From positions 1 to 64,000 of the forward strand of contig PCCY01000012.1 in NCBI GenBank assembly GCA_002731875.1: a stretch of DNA of 64,000 nt. The letters run 5' to 3'. This DNA is from Roseobacter sp. GTDB taxonomy: Bacteria; Pseudomonadota; Alphaproteobacteria; Rhodobacterales; Rhodobacteraceae. Of this stretch, positions 1 to 8,765 are shown piece by piece; position 1 is the first letter of the stretch, and each line of letters opens with the position of its first letter. The translations under genes were made by a program, and so were the position numbers. The notes beneath the pieces were generated by a model. The model ran no database searches, had not been told where the DNA came from, and saw only the letters and a program-made list of their open reading frames with translations.

Positions 1-2
1 CA

Positions 3-47
3 TTAGGTTGGAAAAGCCCGGTCGCCTTCGAACGGAAGGTGGCCTAA
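3..47 (+). mobile_element. 3' end of an IS3-family transposase (orfB), cut by window edge
   Basis: Frame 3 from base 3 reads LGWKSPVAFERKVA and then a TAA stop. This resembles the usual C-terminal tail of IS3-family OrfB transposases (a GW-x-SPV-x-FE ending). The bases after the stop look like the non-coding end of such an element. Only 14 codons are visible, so the family call rests on a short motif; the rest lies left of the window. Confidence 0.5.
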
Positions 48-198
48 ACGAGCACCGGGGGCGGCACGAAAACGCGACAGGTCCAGGCGCTGATCGAAAT
101 CTCCCGGCAAGAGCACTGTTTCCCGCCCAAGCTCGTGAGACACGGGGCAGCACGGCCAACATTGGTGCCGTGAACAACTCGCGGCGCAGGACAGCGGG

Positions 199-750
199 AT
201 GGTCGTTATCCAAAGCAGCAAAGCCGAGATCGAACTGAGCTATCGGGACGTCGAGGAAGCCTACAAGATCGCGCTCAAATCACTGGCGCGTCGCTATCTC
301 GAGCTGCATGATGAAGTCGCGGACCTTGACGATATGATCGAGGCAATCGTCACAGATTTAGCCCCAGAGCTGATTGCACGTAACGGCGTGGGCCTGAACA
401 GCGCTGCACAGTTGTTACTCACGGCAGGTGATAATCCGGAGCGTCTCAGATCCGAAGCCAGCTTCGCTGCCTTATGTGGTGCCAGTCCAGTTCCAGCCTC
501 ATCAGGCAAAACAACACGACACCGATTAAACAGACGTGGTGACCGCGCGACCAACAGTGCGCTCCACATCATCGCGATAGGAAGGTTGCGGCTTGATCCG
601 AAGACTCAGGAATATGTCTAGCGGCGTATAGCAGAGGGCCACTCCAAACTCGAGGCAATCCGTTGTGTCAAACGATACATTGCACGTGAGATCTTCAACG
701 TCATCGCCTGCCGCCACAAACAAATCAATCAGGCTCAGATCGCCGCTTGA
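199..750 (+). pseudogene. IS110-family transposase remnant (C-terminal half, in-frame TAG)
   Basis: The translation matches the C-terminal transposase_20 part of IS110/IS116/IS902 transposases: an acidic helix (HDEVADLDDMIE), a GVG-x-NSAAQLLLTAGDNPERL segment, the SFAALCGASPVPASSGK motif and the RLNRRGDRATNSALHIIA motif. The N-terminal DEDD catalytic half is absent. A TAG at 619-621 interrupts the frame where a charged residue is usual (YV-stop-RRIAEGHSK); the same frame then continues to a TGA at 748-750 with a normal IS110 tail. It is therefore 5'-truncated and carries a nonsense codon, so it is presumably dead. Confidence 0.75.
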
Positions 751-769
751 CACTTAGAAGGGCGTCCAG

Positions 770-1081
770 GGCAGCCTGTTCACGTCTTTCGCTTGGACGA
801 ACAGGTTGCGGAGCGCAAACGTGCGCATCTTAATGGACGGCAAGGGCCGCTTCCTCGACAACATCTTTGTCGAACGGCTGTGGCGGTCACTGAAGTATGA
901 ATGCGTCTACCTGCATGCTTAGGAAACCGGGTCAGAGGCCAGAGATGGCGTCAGAAAATGGATCGAGTTCTACAACCACAAGCGCCCGCATTCTGCCCTT
1001 GTCGGCAAACCACCTGCTGTGGTCTATTGGCAGAGAATTGAAACAACCAACCCCGATCAGCAAGAGCAAAGAGGAGCTTAA
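770..1081 (+). pseudogene. IS3-family transposase orfB remnant (C-terminal third, in-frame TAG)
   Basis: The frame reads GSLFTSFAWTNRLRSANVRI followed by MDGKGRFLDNIFVERLWRSLKYE, the end of the rve integrase core of IS3 OrfB proteins including the last acidic catalytic residue (SLKYE). A TAG at 920-922 replaces the tryptophan normally found in the HAWETG motif; the frame then continues through the conserved FYNHKRPHSAL segment to a TAA at 1079-1081. The first two catalytic acids are missing. Bases after the stop, to about 1125, look like the IS terminal end. With the fragments at 3-47 and 199-750, this shows nested or successive IS insertions that have decayed. Confidence 0.75.
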
Positions 1082-1125
1082 ACTACGCCAGATCCTGTCC
1101 AACAAATGGGGAGTAGCTCAGTCGC

Positions 1126-1451
1126 CGAGTTTACCGCCGGCGCTTAGGTCAAAGAGGTTCGGATCATCGATTTCATCTGATCCGCAGTTTAAATTTCAAG
1201 CGGTTTGAGCTGCGATCCGGTCGAGAATGCTTTAGAAATGGAGACCTTCTTTAGATGCCTTCGAAAATCTTAAAGCTACACGTCTCAAATTTCCGCGGAA
1301 TTAGGGACCTGAAGTGACGTCCTGCACCTGGCCGCTGTAAATCTGTGCTTTGCGATACAACGGCAAGTGATCCGCGTATTTGCTGACAAGAACAAGCGCA
1401 ACCGTTGCCTGAAAGGACGCGCATGTATTCTGTTGAGCCGAGCAGCGAGAA
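1126..1451. other. intergenic, no recognised gene
   Basis: This stretch lies between the IS3 remnant and the convergent metallohydrolase gene. Short reading frames exist on both strands but none has a recognisable domain or a good ribosome binding site. No clear terminator or repeat was seen. Confidence 0.5.
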
Positions 1452-2273
1452 TTAAAGGTGCGGTCCCAGGCCTTTTATGGTGTTGTTTACAGGCGATGTC
1501 AGATCAAAAATCAGACGGTCGTTCGCTATGGCGTCGTACATTTCCGCGACCGCTGGATCATGACCGGGGATCAGACGATTCGGGCTGCCAGCAAGTCGTA
1601 ACATCTTGTCTTGGCTGTCGAGTGCGTTCCCGACATTTGCGATGATCGGAAACGGTTTGCCGCTGTCGATATTCGCGTAGAAATGCGCGGCATCCGAGGC
1701 CAGACAAAGACGCCCCCTCGCCGTCTCAACTGTCAGAGCCTGTAGCCCCAGAGAATGCCCGGGCACATGGTGCAACCGGATGCCATCGGCTAAATCGATA
1801 TCCCCGCTCACAAAGTCAACCCGCCCTCCATAATTTAGGGCGACCATGAGCTGGACGTCCGAAAGTTCAAACGGAGCCCGCATAAGCTTGTGGCGCATGT
1901 ATCGCCCAGTTGCGAAGTTCATTTCGCTCTCTTGCAAAACAAAACGCGCATTTGGCAGTTTGTCCATGTTGCCAGCGTGATCGTAGTGCAGATGAGTAAT
2001 TACCACGGTGTCGATATCTTCTGGCGCAACACCCAAACTCGTAAGCGCCTCGATTGGGCAGCGCAGGAAATCTCGGTTACGCGTCTGAGCACGTGCGGCG
2101 TTGAAGCCGGTATCGACCAAAAGTACCCTATCCGCGTTTTTGATGAGCCAGACATAGTAAAAAATTGGGAGCGGCCCGTCGTGGGGGTCTGCTCCCATGA
2201 AGTAGTCCGACGCGGGTCGCATCGACTGCGCGTACTTGATCGCATAGACCTCGTATTGTGCAGGATCTTTCAT
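1452..2273 (-). CDS. MBL-fold metallohydrolase, N-acyl homoserine lactonase-like
   Basis: A 273-residue protein of the metallo-beta-lactamase superfamily. The zinc motif HLHYDH is at about residues 94-99, with further ligands expected in VPGHS, ASDAAH and the PGHD segment near the C-terminus. Family members open lactone rings (for example AiiA-type AHL lactonases), but many homologs act on catabolic lactones. The start at 2273 is chosen because its ATG overlaps the stop of the upstream hydrolase gene (ATGA), which signals translational coupling; a longer frame to 2309 is less likely. It is the last gene of an operon with a hydrolase, a dehydrogenase and a carboxymuconolactone decarboxylase-like protein, so a catabolic lactonase is more likely than quorum quenching. 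The substrate is unknown. Confidence 0.8.
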   Translation of the reverse strand: MKDPAQYEVYAIKYAQSMRPASDYFMGADPHDGPLPIFYYVWLIKNADRVLLVDTGFNAARAQTRNRDFLRCPIEALTSLGVAPEDIDTVVITHLHYDHAGNMDKLPNARFVLQESEMNFATGRYMRHKLMRAPFELSDVQLMVALNYGGRVDFVSGDIDLADGIRLHHVPGHSLGLQALTVETARGRLCLASDAAHFYANIDSGKPFPIIANVGNALDSQDKMLRLAGSPNRLIPGHDPAVAEMYDAIANDRLIFDLTSPVNNTIKGLGPHL

Positions 2274-3505
2274 GGGCGGCGCTCCTCTATCCGTGCCAGC
2301 GCGGCGCAAAAGTGCGGCCGGAAACGGTCCGGATCCTCGATCATGGGGAAGTGGCCCAAACCGTCCATCTCGTGAAATGTCGCAGTGTTGCTGCCAATTT
2401 CGTTTAACAATTGCTGCGTATTTGCAGGGGAGGCAGAATAGTCATAGCTACCCGTTAGCAACTCGATCGGCACGCCGCAGGTGCGCAGTGCAGGTGCAAG
2501 TCGCTTGCCGTCGTATTCCTCGGAATAGTAGCCCAGATCGCCCATATAAACACCAGGCCGGGCTTGTGTATAAATCGCGCAGGCCTCGTCGCGTTGCTTT
2601 TGCGGGCAATTCGGGCCGAGCATGGCACGTACGTAGGCCGGATTGTGTTGGCTGTCGGCAATACGGGCGTCGGTGAGCAACTCACTTTTTCGCCCCGGCG
2701 AGGTGAGAGGCGCTTCGAGCGCCACGACCCCGCGCAAGAGGTCAGGACGTTGCGCGGCCACAGTCAACGCCATGGATGCCCCCATTGAACACCCGACCAA
2801 AATGACCGGCTCCTGTACTATCTCGTCTATAAAGGCTACCACCCATTGAAGGTATCGTGCTTCGGTAAGTTTGTACTGGGCGGTTGTTTCGACATTGTCC
2901 GCGCCGGAAGATAACCCGTGCCACGGCATATCGAATGCCAAAAGCCGGTGGTTCTTTTGAAGCTTTGTATCCGCAAGTTGATGCAGGAATTGCCGCGCAT
3001 CAGCTCCCGCAGTATGCAAGAAAACGACAGGCCAGCCCTGCCCCGCCTCCATATAATGAAGACGGGCAAACGTCCCGTCAGGCAAGGCAACTACCCGATG
3101 GCGGCTTGTGACATTCGACACGTCATGGAGAAAGTTAAAGCCAGTAAAGGGAGTCGGCGCGGGGCGCGCCAGTTCAATCAAACGTTCCAATGCAGCAAGT
3201 GCTTGAGCGAGCGCAATAGGCGAGCCTGTCACCGCCGGACCTCGCTCATTGCGGATCAGAGCCCCAAAAGAGTGAAGGCCCGGGGCCGGATCGACACGCA
3301 AGACCTCAGCCCAAAGTGCCATTGGCGCTTCGAGCGTAATGCCGCCCCCGTGAGTGTCGAGGAAACGCGGTTTCTCACAAAGGTGAAGCGTCCAAGACTG
3401 ATCGGCAATGCGTAAGGTTAACGGCAGGTCCAGCCCGCGACAAGACCAGCAAAAAATCGTGTCTTCGACGGCCTGCTGTAGCCAGTTTTTAATCTGGTCG
3501 GTCAT
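2270..3505 (-). CDS. alpha/beta hydrolase with N-terminal extension
   Basis: A 411-residue cytoplasmic protein. Residues from about 135 form an alpha/beta-hydrolase fold: an oxyanion-hole segment VVFLHTAGAD near 160, nucleophile elbow GCSMG with Ser240, an acid candidate in LTGSYDYS and the histidine in GLGHFPM near the end. The first ~130 residues are an extra domain I do not recognise, rich in aromatic residues. The enzyme probably hydrolyses an ester, lactone or C-C bond. Both gene junctions are 4-base ATGA overlaps (with the dehydrogenase upstream and the metallohydrolase downstream), so the three are translated together. Confidence 0.8.
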   Translation of the reverse strand: MTDQIKNWLQQAVEDTIFCWSCRGLDLPLTLRIADQSWTLHLCEKPRFLDTHGGGITLEAPMALWAEVLRVDPAPGLHSFGALIRNERGPAVTGSPIALAQALAALERLIELARPAPTPFTGFNFLHDVSNVTSRHRVVALPDGTFARLHYMEAGQGWPVVFLHTAGADARQFLHQLADTKLQKNHRLLAFDMPWHGLSSGADNVETTAQYKLTEARYLQWVVAFIDEIVQEPVILVGCSMGASMALTVAAQRPDLLRGVVALEAPLTSPGRKSELLTDARIADSQHNPAYVRAMLGPNCPQKQRDEACAIYTQARPGVYMGDLGYYSEEYDGKRLAPALRTCGVPIELLTGSYDYSASPANTQQLLNEIGSNTATFHEMDGLGHFPMIEDPDRFRPHFCAALARIEERRP

Positions 3506-4383
3506 TTATCGTTAGCTGCAAGAAAGGTAAATATTTCGGTATGGTCCGCACCTTTCTTAAGCGAGGCCTCTGCCGCACGCCATGTTTCCGCGGCAGCCTG
3601 CACGCCCGGCAGATGCTGGCCCACATGTTTCGACAGACTGGCGGCCAAACCAACATCCTTGGCCATCAATCCAAGACCAAAGCCCGCGGCTTTGAAGTTT
3701 TCAGACAGGATAAACTGCACGACCTTGTTTTCAGTCGAGTTGTTCCGCCCGGTCGAAGCATTGATGATCTCGATCAACCGCGCCGGATCAAGCCCGAATT
3801 CTTGCCCGATCAGCACCGCCTCGCAAGCAGCGGCAAGACCGGCGGCAGAGACGTAGTTGTTCAGTGCCTTGGTGGCATGGCCCGCTGCCAGCCCCCCCGC
3901 AGAGAACACCTTGCCCATGCTTTCGAGAACTGGCTTCACAAGATCAATAGCAGCGGGGTCATCACCGCCCAACATAATCGCAAGCGAACCGTTGACTGCT
4001 TTGCGTAGCCCGCCCGATACCGGTCCATCTAACAGCACGATGCCATGCTCTTTCAGGGCAGCGCCAAGCTTTCTGGTTTCAATTGGATCAGAAGAGCTCA
4101 TATCGACGATGATCCCGCCTTGCGTCATTGAACGCGCCACGCCGTCCGCACCAAGGCAGACGGTCTCGACAATCTTGGAATTTGGCAACATCAAAATGAC
4201 GATCTCGGCATGCTCTCCCACTTCAACAAGGCTGGAGGCGACTTGCAATTTACTGCCCTCGCCAGCCTTACGTGCGGCATCGGGAAGCGCGTCATAGATC
4301 AGCGGTGCATGGCCATTTTGTGCCATGCACCGCACCATAGGCGCGCCCATGGTGCCGATTCCAATAAAGCCAAGTTTGTACAC
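3502..4383 (-). CDS. NAD(P)-dependent beta-hydroxyacid dehydrogenase (HIBADH family)
   Basis: A 293-residue protein with the Rossmann motif GIGTMG (residues 8-13), the substrate-binding DGPVSGG motif (about 119-125) and the catalytic lysine in GHATKALNN (Lys172). These define the 3-hydroxyisobutyrate / tartronate-semialdehyde / L-threonate dehydrogenase family, which reversibly oxidises beta-hydroxyacids with NAD or NADP. Length is normal for the family. It sits second in the operon after the carboxymuconolactone decarboxylase-like gene and overlaps the hydrolase by 4 bases. The exact substrate cannot be told from sequence. Confidence 0.85.
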   Translation of the reverse strand: MYKLGFIGIGTMGAPMVRCMAQNGHAPLIYDALPDAARKAGEGSKLQVASSLVEVGEHAEIVILMLPNSKIVETVCLGADGVARSMTQGGIIVDMSSSDPIETRKLGAALKEHGIVLLDGPVSGGLRKAVNGSLAIMLGGDDPAAIDLVKPVLESMGKVFSAGGLAAGHATKALNNYVSAAGLAAACEAVLIGQEFGLDPARLIEIINASTGRNNSTENKVVQFILSENFKAAGFGLGLMAKDVGLAASLSKHVGQHLPGVQAAAETWRAAEASLKKGADHTEIFTFLAANDK

Positions 4384-4384
4384 G

Positions 4385-4765
4385 CTACTCTGCCTCCAGC
4401 TCGTCGAGCACAGTTTTTGCGATGCGGAAGCTGTCGACCATGGCTGGCACGCCGCAATAGATCCCTACCTGAAGCAAAATCTCTTTGATCTCAGCATGGC
4501 TCAGCCCGTTATTCACGGCTCCACGCACATGAGCGGCCAATTCATGCGGACGGTTTAGCGCACTTATCATGGCGAGGTTGATCGTGGAGCGTGTTTTACG
4601 GTCAATCCCGTCACGACCCCAGACTTCGCCCCAGCAGTAGGTCGTGACAAGTTCCTGAAGATCCTTAGTGAACTCATCAGCATTTTCAATTGCCTTGTCT
4701 ACATATGCGTCGCCCAAGGTTGCGCGCCGAATTACCATGCCTTTGTCGTAGGTAGCCTTATCCAT
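4385..4765 (-). CDS. carboxymuconolactone decarboxylase family protein
   Basis: A 126-residue protein of the PcaC/AhpD-like all-alpha family, with the conserved HVRGAVNNGLSHAEIKE helix and YCGVPA motif of PcaC-type members. It lacks the CxxC of AhpD, so it is not a peroxidase-type member. PcaC itself decarboxylates gamma-carboxymuconolactone in protocatechuate degradation, but no other pca genes are here, so it probably acts on another lactone or keto acid. It ends one base before the start region of the dehydrogenase gene. Confidence 0.8.
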   Translation of the reverse strand: MDKATYDKGMVIRRATLGDAYVDKAIENADEFTKDLQELVTTYCWGEVWGRDGIDRKTRSTINLAMISALNRPHELAAHVRGAVNNGLSHAEIKEILLQVGIYCGVPAMVDSFRIAKTVLDELEAE

Positions 4766-4781
4766 GTTTGGGTCCTTTTGG

Positions 4782-5465
4782 TTATTCTTTATCTAAATCA
4801 AGCTGTGAGAAACGGCGCTGAACGACCTCGGCAGCGGCTGCAACATGCGCCTCAGCCATATCTCTGGCCCGACGACCGTCGCCTGCACGGATCGCATTTA
4901 CGACCCTGCCAATTTCCTTGAGCGTATCGGGAAAACGGCCCGAAGCCGATAACGTCAGCCGCCTGAGCTGAACAATACGGTTGTTAAGTTGGGTAAACAT
5001 CAACTCGAGCACTTCGTTCGCGGTGCCATTCAACAGGCAGCGATAAAAATCGTTCTTTGCCTCGACTAAGGCATTGGGCTCTTCCTTACCCACCATCGCT
5101 TCAAGTCGGGCGAAGATATCGAAAAGCTCTTGGCGCTGCTCGTCCGAGGCCCGCTGCGTGAATTCCGAACAGGCCAATCCTTCGAGAGCGCCGCGCACAC
5201 GGTAAAGCTGAGCAGCCTCCTCGCGGCCTAATAGAGTGACGACGGGTCCCTTGTGAGGCACCAGTGTGATCAGCCCTTCGGAGGCAAGTGTTTGAATCGC
5301 CTCACGCAGCAGCCCACGGCTGACCCCGAACATCTCAGTCATCTCTCGCTCGACAAGACGGGCGCCGCCTTTGAGATCTCCCGACAGGATGGCTTCACGC
5401 AGACCGCGCACAAGGCGTGCGTTCAATGTGAGGTCTTCTCGGTCCAGTGCGTATTTCGAGGTCAT
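4782..5465 (-). CDS. GntR-family regulator, FadR/FCD type
   Basis: A 227-residue regulator with an N-terminal winged helix-turn-helix (RLVEREMTEMFGVSRGLLRE segment) and a C-terminal all-helical FCD ligand domain. The ATG at 5465 is preferred over an upstream TTG at 5486 because AAGGA sits 7 bases ahead of it. The gene is first in the leftward catabolic operon and divergent from the ABC importer, so it probably represses both until the transported compound or a breakdown product binds. Two inverted repeats in the shared promoter region are the likely operators. Confidence 0.85.
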   Translation of the reverse strand: MTSKYALDREDLTLNARLVRGLREAILSGDLKGGARLVEREMTEMFGVSRGLLREAIQTLASEGLITLVPHKGPVVTLLGREEAAQLYRVRGALEGLACSEFTQRASDEQRQELFDIFARLEAMVGKEEPNALVEAKNDFYRCLLNGTANEVLELMFTQLNNRIVQLRRLTLSASGRFPDTLKEIGRVVNAIRAGDGRRARDMAEAHVAAAAEVVQRRFSQLDLDKE

Positions 5466-5495
5466 TGCGTAATCCTTCAGGAGCAATCAATCATA

Positions 5496-5525
5496 TTGTC
5501 TAACAATCTGTCAATATAGTTGACA
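5496..5525. promoter_or_regulatory. putative GntR operators (two inverted repeats)
   Basis: The region between the divergent GntR and binding-protein genes holds TTGT-CTA-ACAA at 5496-5506 and TGTCAA-TATAG-TTGACA at 5509-5525, a perfect 6-base inverted repeat. Short AT-centred palindromes with TTGT/ACAA arms are typical of FadR-subfamily GntR operators. They lie where one dimer could block both promoters. Assignment to this regulator is inference from position. Confidence 0.55.
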
Positions 5526-5585
5526 AACAAACTGACGTCACACTACGCTATTTGAAAATGAAGGTCATCACTGGGAGGATGAAAA

Positions 5586-6812
5586 ATGAAGCGTAGTAAA
5601 CTATCGACCTCGGTTGCCGCACTTACCCGCCGCTCCGTACTTGCCACGGGGGCCGCTGCCCTTGCCATGCCAGCGCTGACAGGGCGCGGCTTTGCACAAG
5701 AAGCTGTGAATGTCGGGGTGATCGTCCCGCTTTCGGGTGCCAATGCACAGTTCGGTATTAACTCGCGCAATGGCATCCAGTTGGTCGCCGATGAGATCAA
5801 TGCCAACGGCGGGATCAAATCAATGGGCGGAGCGCAGATCAATCTGGTCATAGCCGATGCAACCTCGAACCCGACACAGGCGGCCACCGTGGCACAGCGC
5901 ATGATGTCGCAAGATAATGTCGTTGCTGTGTTGGGCGCTTTTGCCTCGTCGCTGACGCTCGCCATCTCCGAAGTAACGGAACGGCGCGGCGTGCCGCTTC
6001 TGACCATGTCATTCTCGGACCAGATCACCGATCGCGGTTTCCAAAATGTGTTCCAGATCGTTTCGCCGGGCAGCCAGATTGGTGCCGCGACGTTCGACTT
6101 CACACGCGCTCTGGCACAAGAGGCAGGCCAAACACTCGAAAAAATCGCAATCATGTACGAAGATACGGCTTATGGAACGTCGCAATCAGCCGGTCTACGT
6201 AAAGCCGCACAGGACGCAGGTATCGAAGTGGTGATGGACGAGGCATACCCTCTCGGCATCACTGACGTCAGCCCGCTTATCAACCAGTTGCGCCGCTCTG
6301 ATGCGCAAGTAGTATTCCCCGTGTCCTATCTCAACGATTCCTTGCTGATCGTGCGCTCGATGCGCCAGCAAGGCATCAATATCCCCACCATCGGCGGTGC
6401 TGCAGGGTATATCATCCCCGACTTCCGCGAGGGTCTGGGCGATCTGGCGGACAATGTTCTGTCGATCTCTCCGGCGGCTTATGATCAGGCGCCAGACTAT
6501 ACCGAGCGTTTCCGTGAGAAATTCGGCTATTTCATGGTGCATGAAGCGCAAGAGCATGCGGCCTGCATGGGATGCCTGCACTCCGCTCTCGAGGCTGCCG
6601 GATCCGCCGATCATGCGGCAATCCGAGAACAACTACAGAATAGTGTCTTTGACCAAGGCTGGGCGACCGTCATGTCCGGCGGCAAGGTTGAATTCGACGA
6701 AATGGGCCGCAACATCCATGCTTCGCCTCTGATGGTGCAATGGCGCGGTGGGGAACTGGTGACCGTTTATCCTAAGGAATACGCCACCGGCGAAGTCGTC
6801 TGGAACAGCTAA
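5586..6812 (+). CDS. branched-chain-type ABC importer, solute-binding protein
   Basis: A 408-residue periplasmic binding protein of the LivK/peripla_BP_6 type. The N-terminus carries a Tat-like signal (RRSVLATGAAALAMPAL, Arg15-Arg16) with probable cleavage near residue 38, and the mature part opens with VNVGVIVPLSGANAQFG, typical of the family. A strong GGGAGGA ribosome binding site lies 5-10 bases upstream. It is the first gene of a complete five-gene importer and is divergent from the GntR/catabolic operon, so the ligand is likely that operon's substrate rather than leucine. Confidence 0.85.
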   Translation: MKRSKLSTSVAALTRRSVLATGAAALAMPALTGRGFAQEAVNVGVIVPLSGANAQFGINSRNGIQLVADEINANGGIKSMGGAQINLVIADATSNPTQAATVAQRMMSQDNVVAVLGAFASSLTLAISEVTERRGVPLLTMSFSDQITDRGFQNVFQIVSPGSQIGAATFDFTRALAQEAGQTLEKIAIMYEDTAYGTSQSAGLRKAAQDAGIEVVMDEAYPLGITDVSPLINQLRRSDAQVVFPVSYLNDSLLIVRSMRQQGINIPTIGGAAGYIIPDFREGLGDLADNVLSISPAAYDQAPDYTERFREKFGYFMVHEAQEHAACMGCLHSALEAAGSADHAAIREQLQNSVFDQGWATVMSGGKVEFDEMGRNIHASPLMVQWRGGELVTVYPKEYATGEVVWNS

Positions 6813-6836
6813 GTAATCACTCAATTTCCAACTCAG

Positions 6837-6867
6837 GGTCCTGAACGGTACTCAGCCGTTCAGGACC
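6837..6867 (+). terminator. hairpin after binding-protein gene (attenuator or mRNA stabiliser)
   Basis: GGTCCTGAACGG (6837-6848) and CCGTTCAGGACC (6856-6867) form a perfect 12-bp stem with a 7-base loop in the gap between the binding-protein and first permease genes. No T-run follows, so it is not a classical terminator. Hairpins here in importer operons commonly stabilise the binding-protein mRNA and raise its level over the membrane subunits. Confidence 0.6.
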
Positions 6868-6891
6868 AGTGGCAGCAGGATCCCGCAGACT

Positions 6892-7782
6892 ATGCAATCG
6901 ATCACCACCTTCTTTCAAACGCTGATCGACGGCGTTTTGATCGGTGGCGTCTATGCCGTCATTTCAATCGGGCTGAGCCTTGTGTTTGGCGTGATGCATA
7001 TCGTCAACTTTGCCCATGCAGAGTTTCTCATGCTGGGTATGTTTATTGCATGGTTTGCCTGGGCCTACGCCGGAATCGACCCGATGCTGGGCGCGTTCAT
7101 TGCCCTGATTATCACATTTTTTATCGGCATGGGCATGCAGCGGGTGCTGATCAAGCCGATCATCGGCGCCCCTCAAGTTGCACAAATCTTCCTCACCGTC
7201 GGATTACTCTTTGCCATGGAAAACGGTGCGCTTTTGCTCTTCGGGGCCGATTTTCGGTCTGTAAGTACTTCCTACCAGACACAGGCTTTAACCCTTTTTT
7301 CGGGCGAGTCCGGTCGAATCCTTGTACCGCTGGATAAGCTCTATGCTTTCTTGATGGCTCTCCTGAGCGGCGCCTCGCTTTGGTTTTTTCTTAACCGCAC
7401 TTCATGGGGGCGTGCAATGCGCGCCACGTCCCAAGACCCGATGGCGGCCAAGCTGACGGGGATCAACACCGACAAGATGTATATGATCGCCTTCGGCCTC
7501 GGCGTCGGCACCACCGCTTTTGGCGGTGCGGTTATTCTGCCCTATATCACCGCTTCTCCGACCGTCGGGTCGCAGTTTGTGGTGCTGATGTTCACCGCCG
7601 TTGTCCTTGGCGGGCTGGGCTCGGTTGCCGGGGCCGTAGTTGGCGGCATCATGGTCGGGCTGATCCAGTCCTTCTCGGCACTGATATTGCCGATCCAGCT
7701 CCAAAATCTGACGCTCTTCGTAATTTTCATTCTGGTGCTCGCTCTCAAGCCTGAAGGGCTGACCGCACGGAGACGCTCATGA
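6892..7782 (+). CDS. ABC importer inner-membrane permease, LivH type
   Basis: A 296-residue hydrophobic protein with about eight membrane segments. It has the LivH signature near the N-terminus (GGVYAVISIGLSLVFGVMHIVNFAHAEF) read in two parts around the conserved NFAH, and the late GGLGSVAGAVVGGI motif that contacts the ATPase. It forms the translocation pore with the next gene product. The stop overlaps the LivM-like start by 4 bases (ATGA). Confidence 0.9.
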   Translation: MQSITTFFQTLIDGVLIGGVYAVISIGLSLVFGVMHIVNFAHAEFLMLGMFIAWFAWAYAGIDPMLGAFIALIITFFIGMGMQRVLIKPIIGAPQVAQIFLTVGLLFAMENGALLLFGADFRSVSTSYQTQALTLFSGESGRILVPLDKLYAFLMALLSGASLWFFLNRTSWGRAMRATSQDPMAAKLTGINTDKMYMIAFGLGVGTTAFGGAVILPYITASPTVGSQFVVLMFTAVVLGGLGSVAGAVVGGIMVGLIQSFSALILPIQLQNLTLFVIFILVLALKPEGLTARRRS

Positions 7783-8765
7783 CCCGTTTTTTCTATCCTT
7801 CCCTCGCAGTGGTGGCTGTTACAGTCATGTCGCTCTTGCCGCTGACACTCGACCCACAAGGATATGAGATTCGCATCTTGTGTATTGCAATGCTTTTTGC
7901 GGCCTTGGGCCAAGCCTGGAACATTGTAGGCGGTCTGGCCAACCAGATTTCGCTGGGGCATGCGGCCTATTTCGGGATCGGGGCCTATACTTCAACCATC
8001 CTGTTGCGGCTGTTCAGCCTTTCGCCTTGGCTCGGTGGAATCTTGGGTATGGTGCTGGCCGTGCTTTTCGCCCTGCTGCTCAGCGTGCCGACGGTGCGCC
8101 TGAAGGGGCACTACTTTGCTCTGGCAACATTGGGAGCCGGAGAGGCGATGCGCGTCATCGCTAATAGCTGGACCAGCGTCACAGGCGGTCCGGTCGGCAT
8201 ATCCGTCCCCTACTCCCGCGAGAGCAGCCTTTGGATGATGCAATTTCCCACGGTCTTGCCCAACTATTACCTATTTTTGATCGCCTTGGTGATCATTTGC
8301 CTCGTGTTCTGGAAGATCCAGACTGGCGCCTTGGGGTTCCGGTTGCGGGCCATAAAGGAAAACGAACAGGCCGCTGAGGTTATCGGCGTAGACACCTATC
8401 GCGCCAAACTGATCGCAAGCACGGTCTCGGCCGCGATTACTGCCTTTATGGGTACGCTCTATGCGCAATTCCAGTTCTTTTTTGACCCCGATACGGTGTT
8501 CGGTGTGGCGACGATTTCGGTCAAGATGGCACTGATCGCAATTCTGGGCGGCGTCGGCACGCTTCTTGGACCACTGCTCGGGGCCGCGTTCATCATTCCG
8601 ATGGAGGAGTTTGCCAACAGCTACTTCGGAGCCTCTGTCGCGGGGCTGTCGCAATTCGCTTACGGCGTTATCCTCGTGGTGATCATCCTGATCAACCCCC
8701 GAGGTCTGGTGGCCCTTATCGGACAGATCAAGAACCGGATTTTCTCGAAAGGAGGGTCGCAATGA
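7779..8765 (+). CDS. ABC importer inner-membrane permease, LivM type
   Basis: A 328-residue multi-spanning protein with the LivM hallmarks GGLANQISLGHAAYFGIGAY near residues 47-66 and GGVGTLLGPLLGAAF near 255-270. It is the partner of the LivH-type permease. The gene overlaps both neighbours by 4 bases, so subunits are produced by coupled translation. Confidence 0.9.
   Translation: MTRFFYPSLAVVAVTVMSLLPLTLDPQGYEIRILCIAMLFAALGQAWNIVGGLANQISLGHAAYFGIGAYTSTILLRLFSLSPWLGGILGMVLAVLFALLLSVPTVRLKGHYFALATLGAGEAMRVIANSWTSVTGGPVGISVPYSRESSLWMMQFPTVLPNYYLFLIALVIICLVFWKIQTGALGFRLRAIKENEQAAEVIGVDTYRAKLIASTVSAAITAFMGTLYAQFQFFFDPDTVFGVATISVKMALIAILGGVGTLLGPLLGAAFIIPMEEFANSYFGASVAGLSQFAYGVILVVIILINPRGLVALIGQIKNRIFSKGGSQ

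Noticed and set aside
1452-2273. Quorum-quenching AHL lactonase
   Set aside because: The MBL fold alone does not show this; operon context with catabolic enzymes and an importer favours another lactone.
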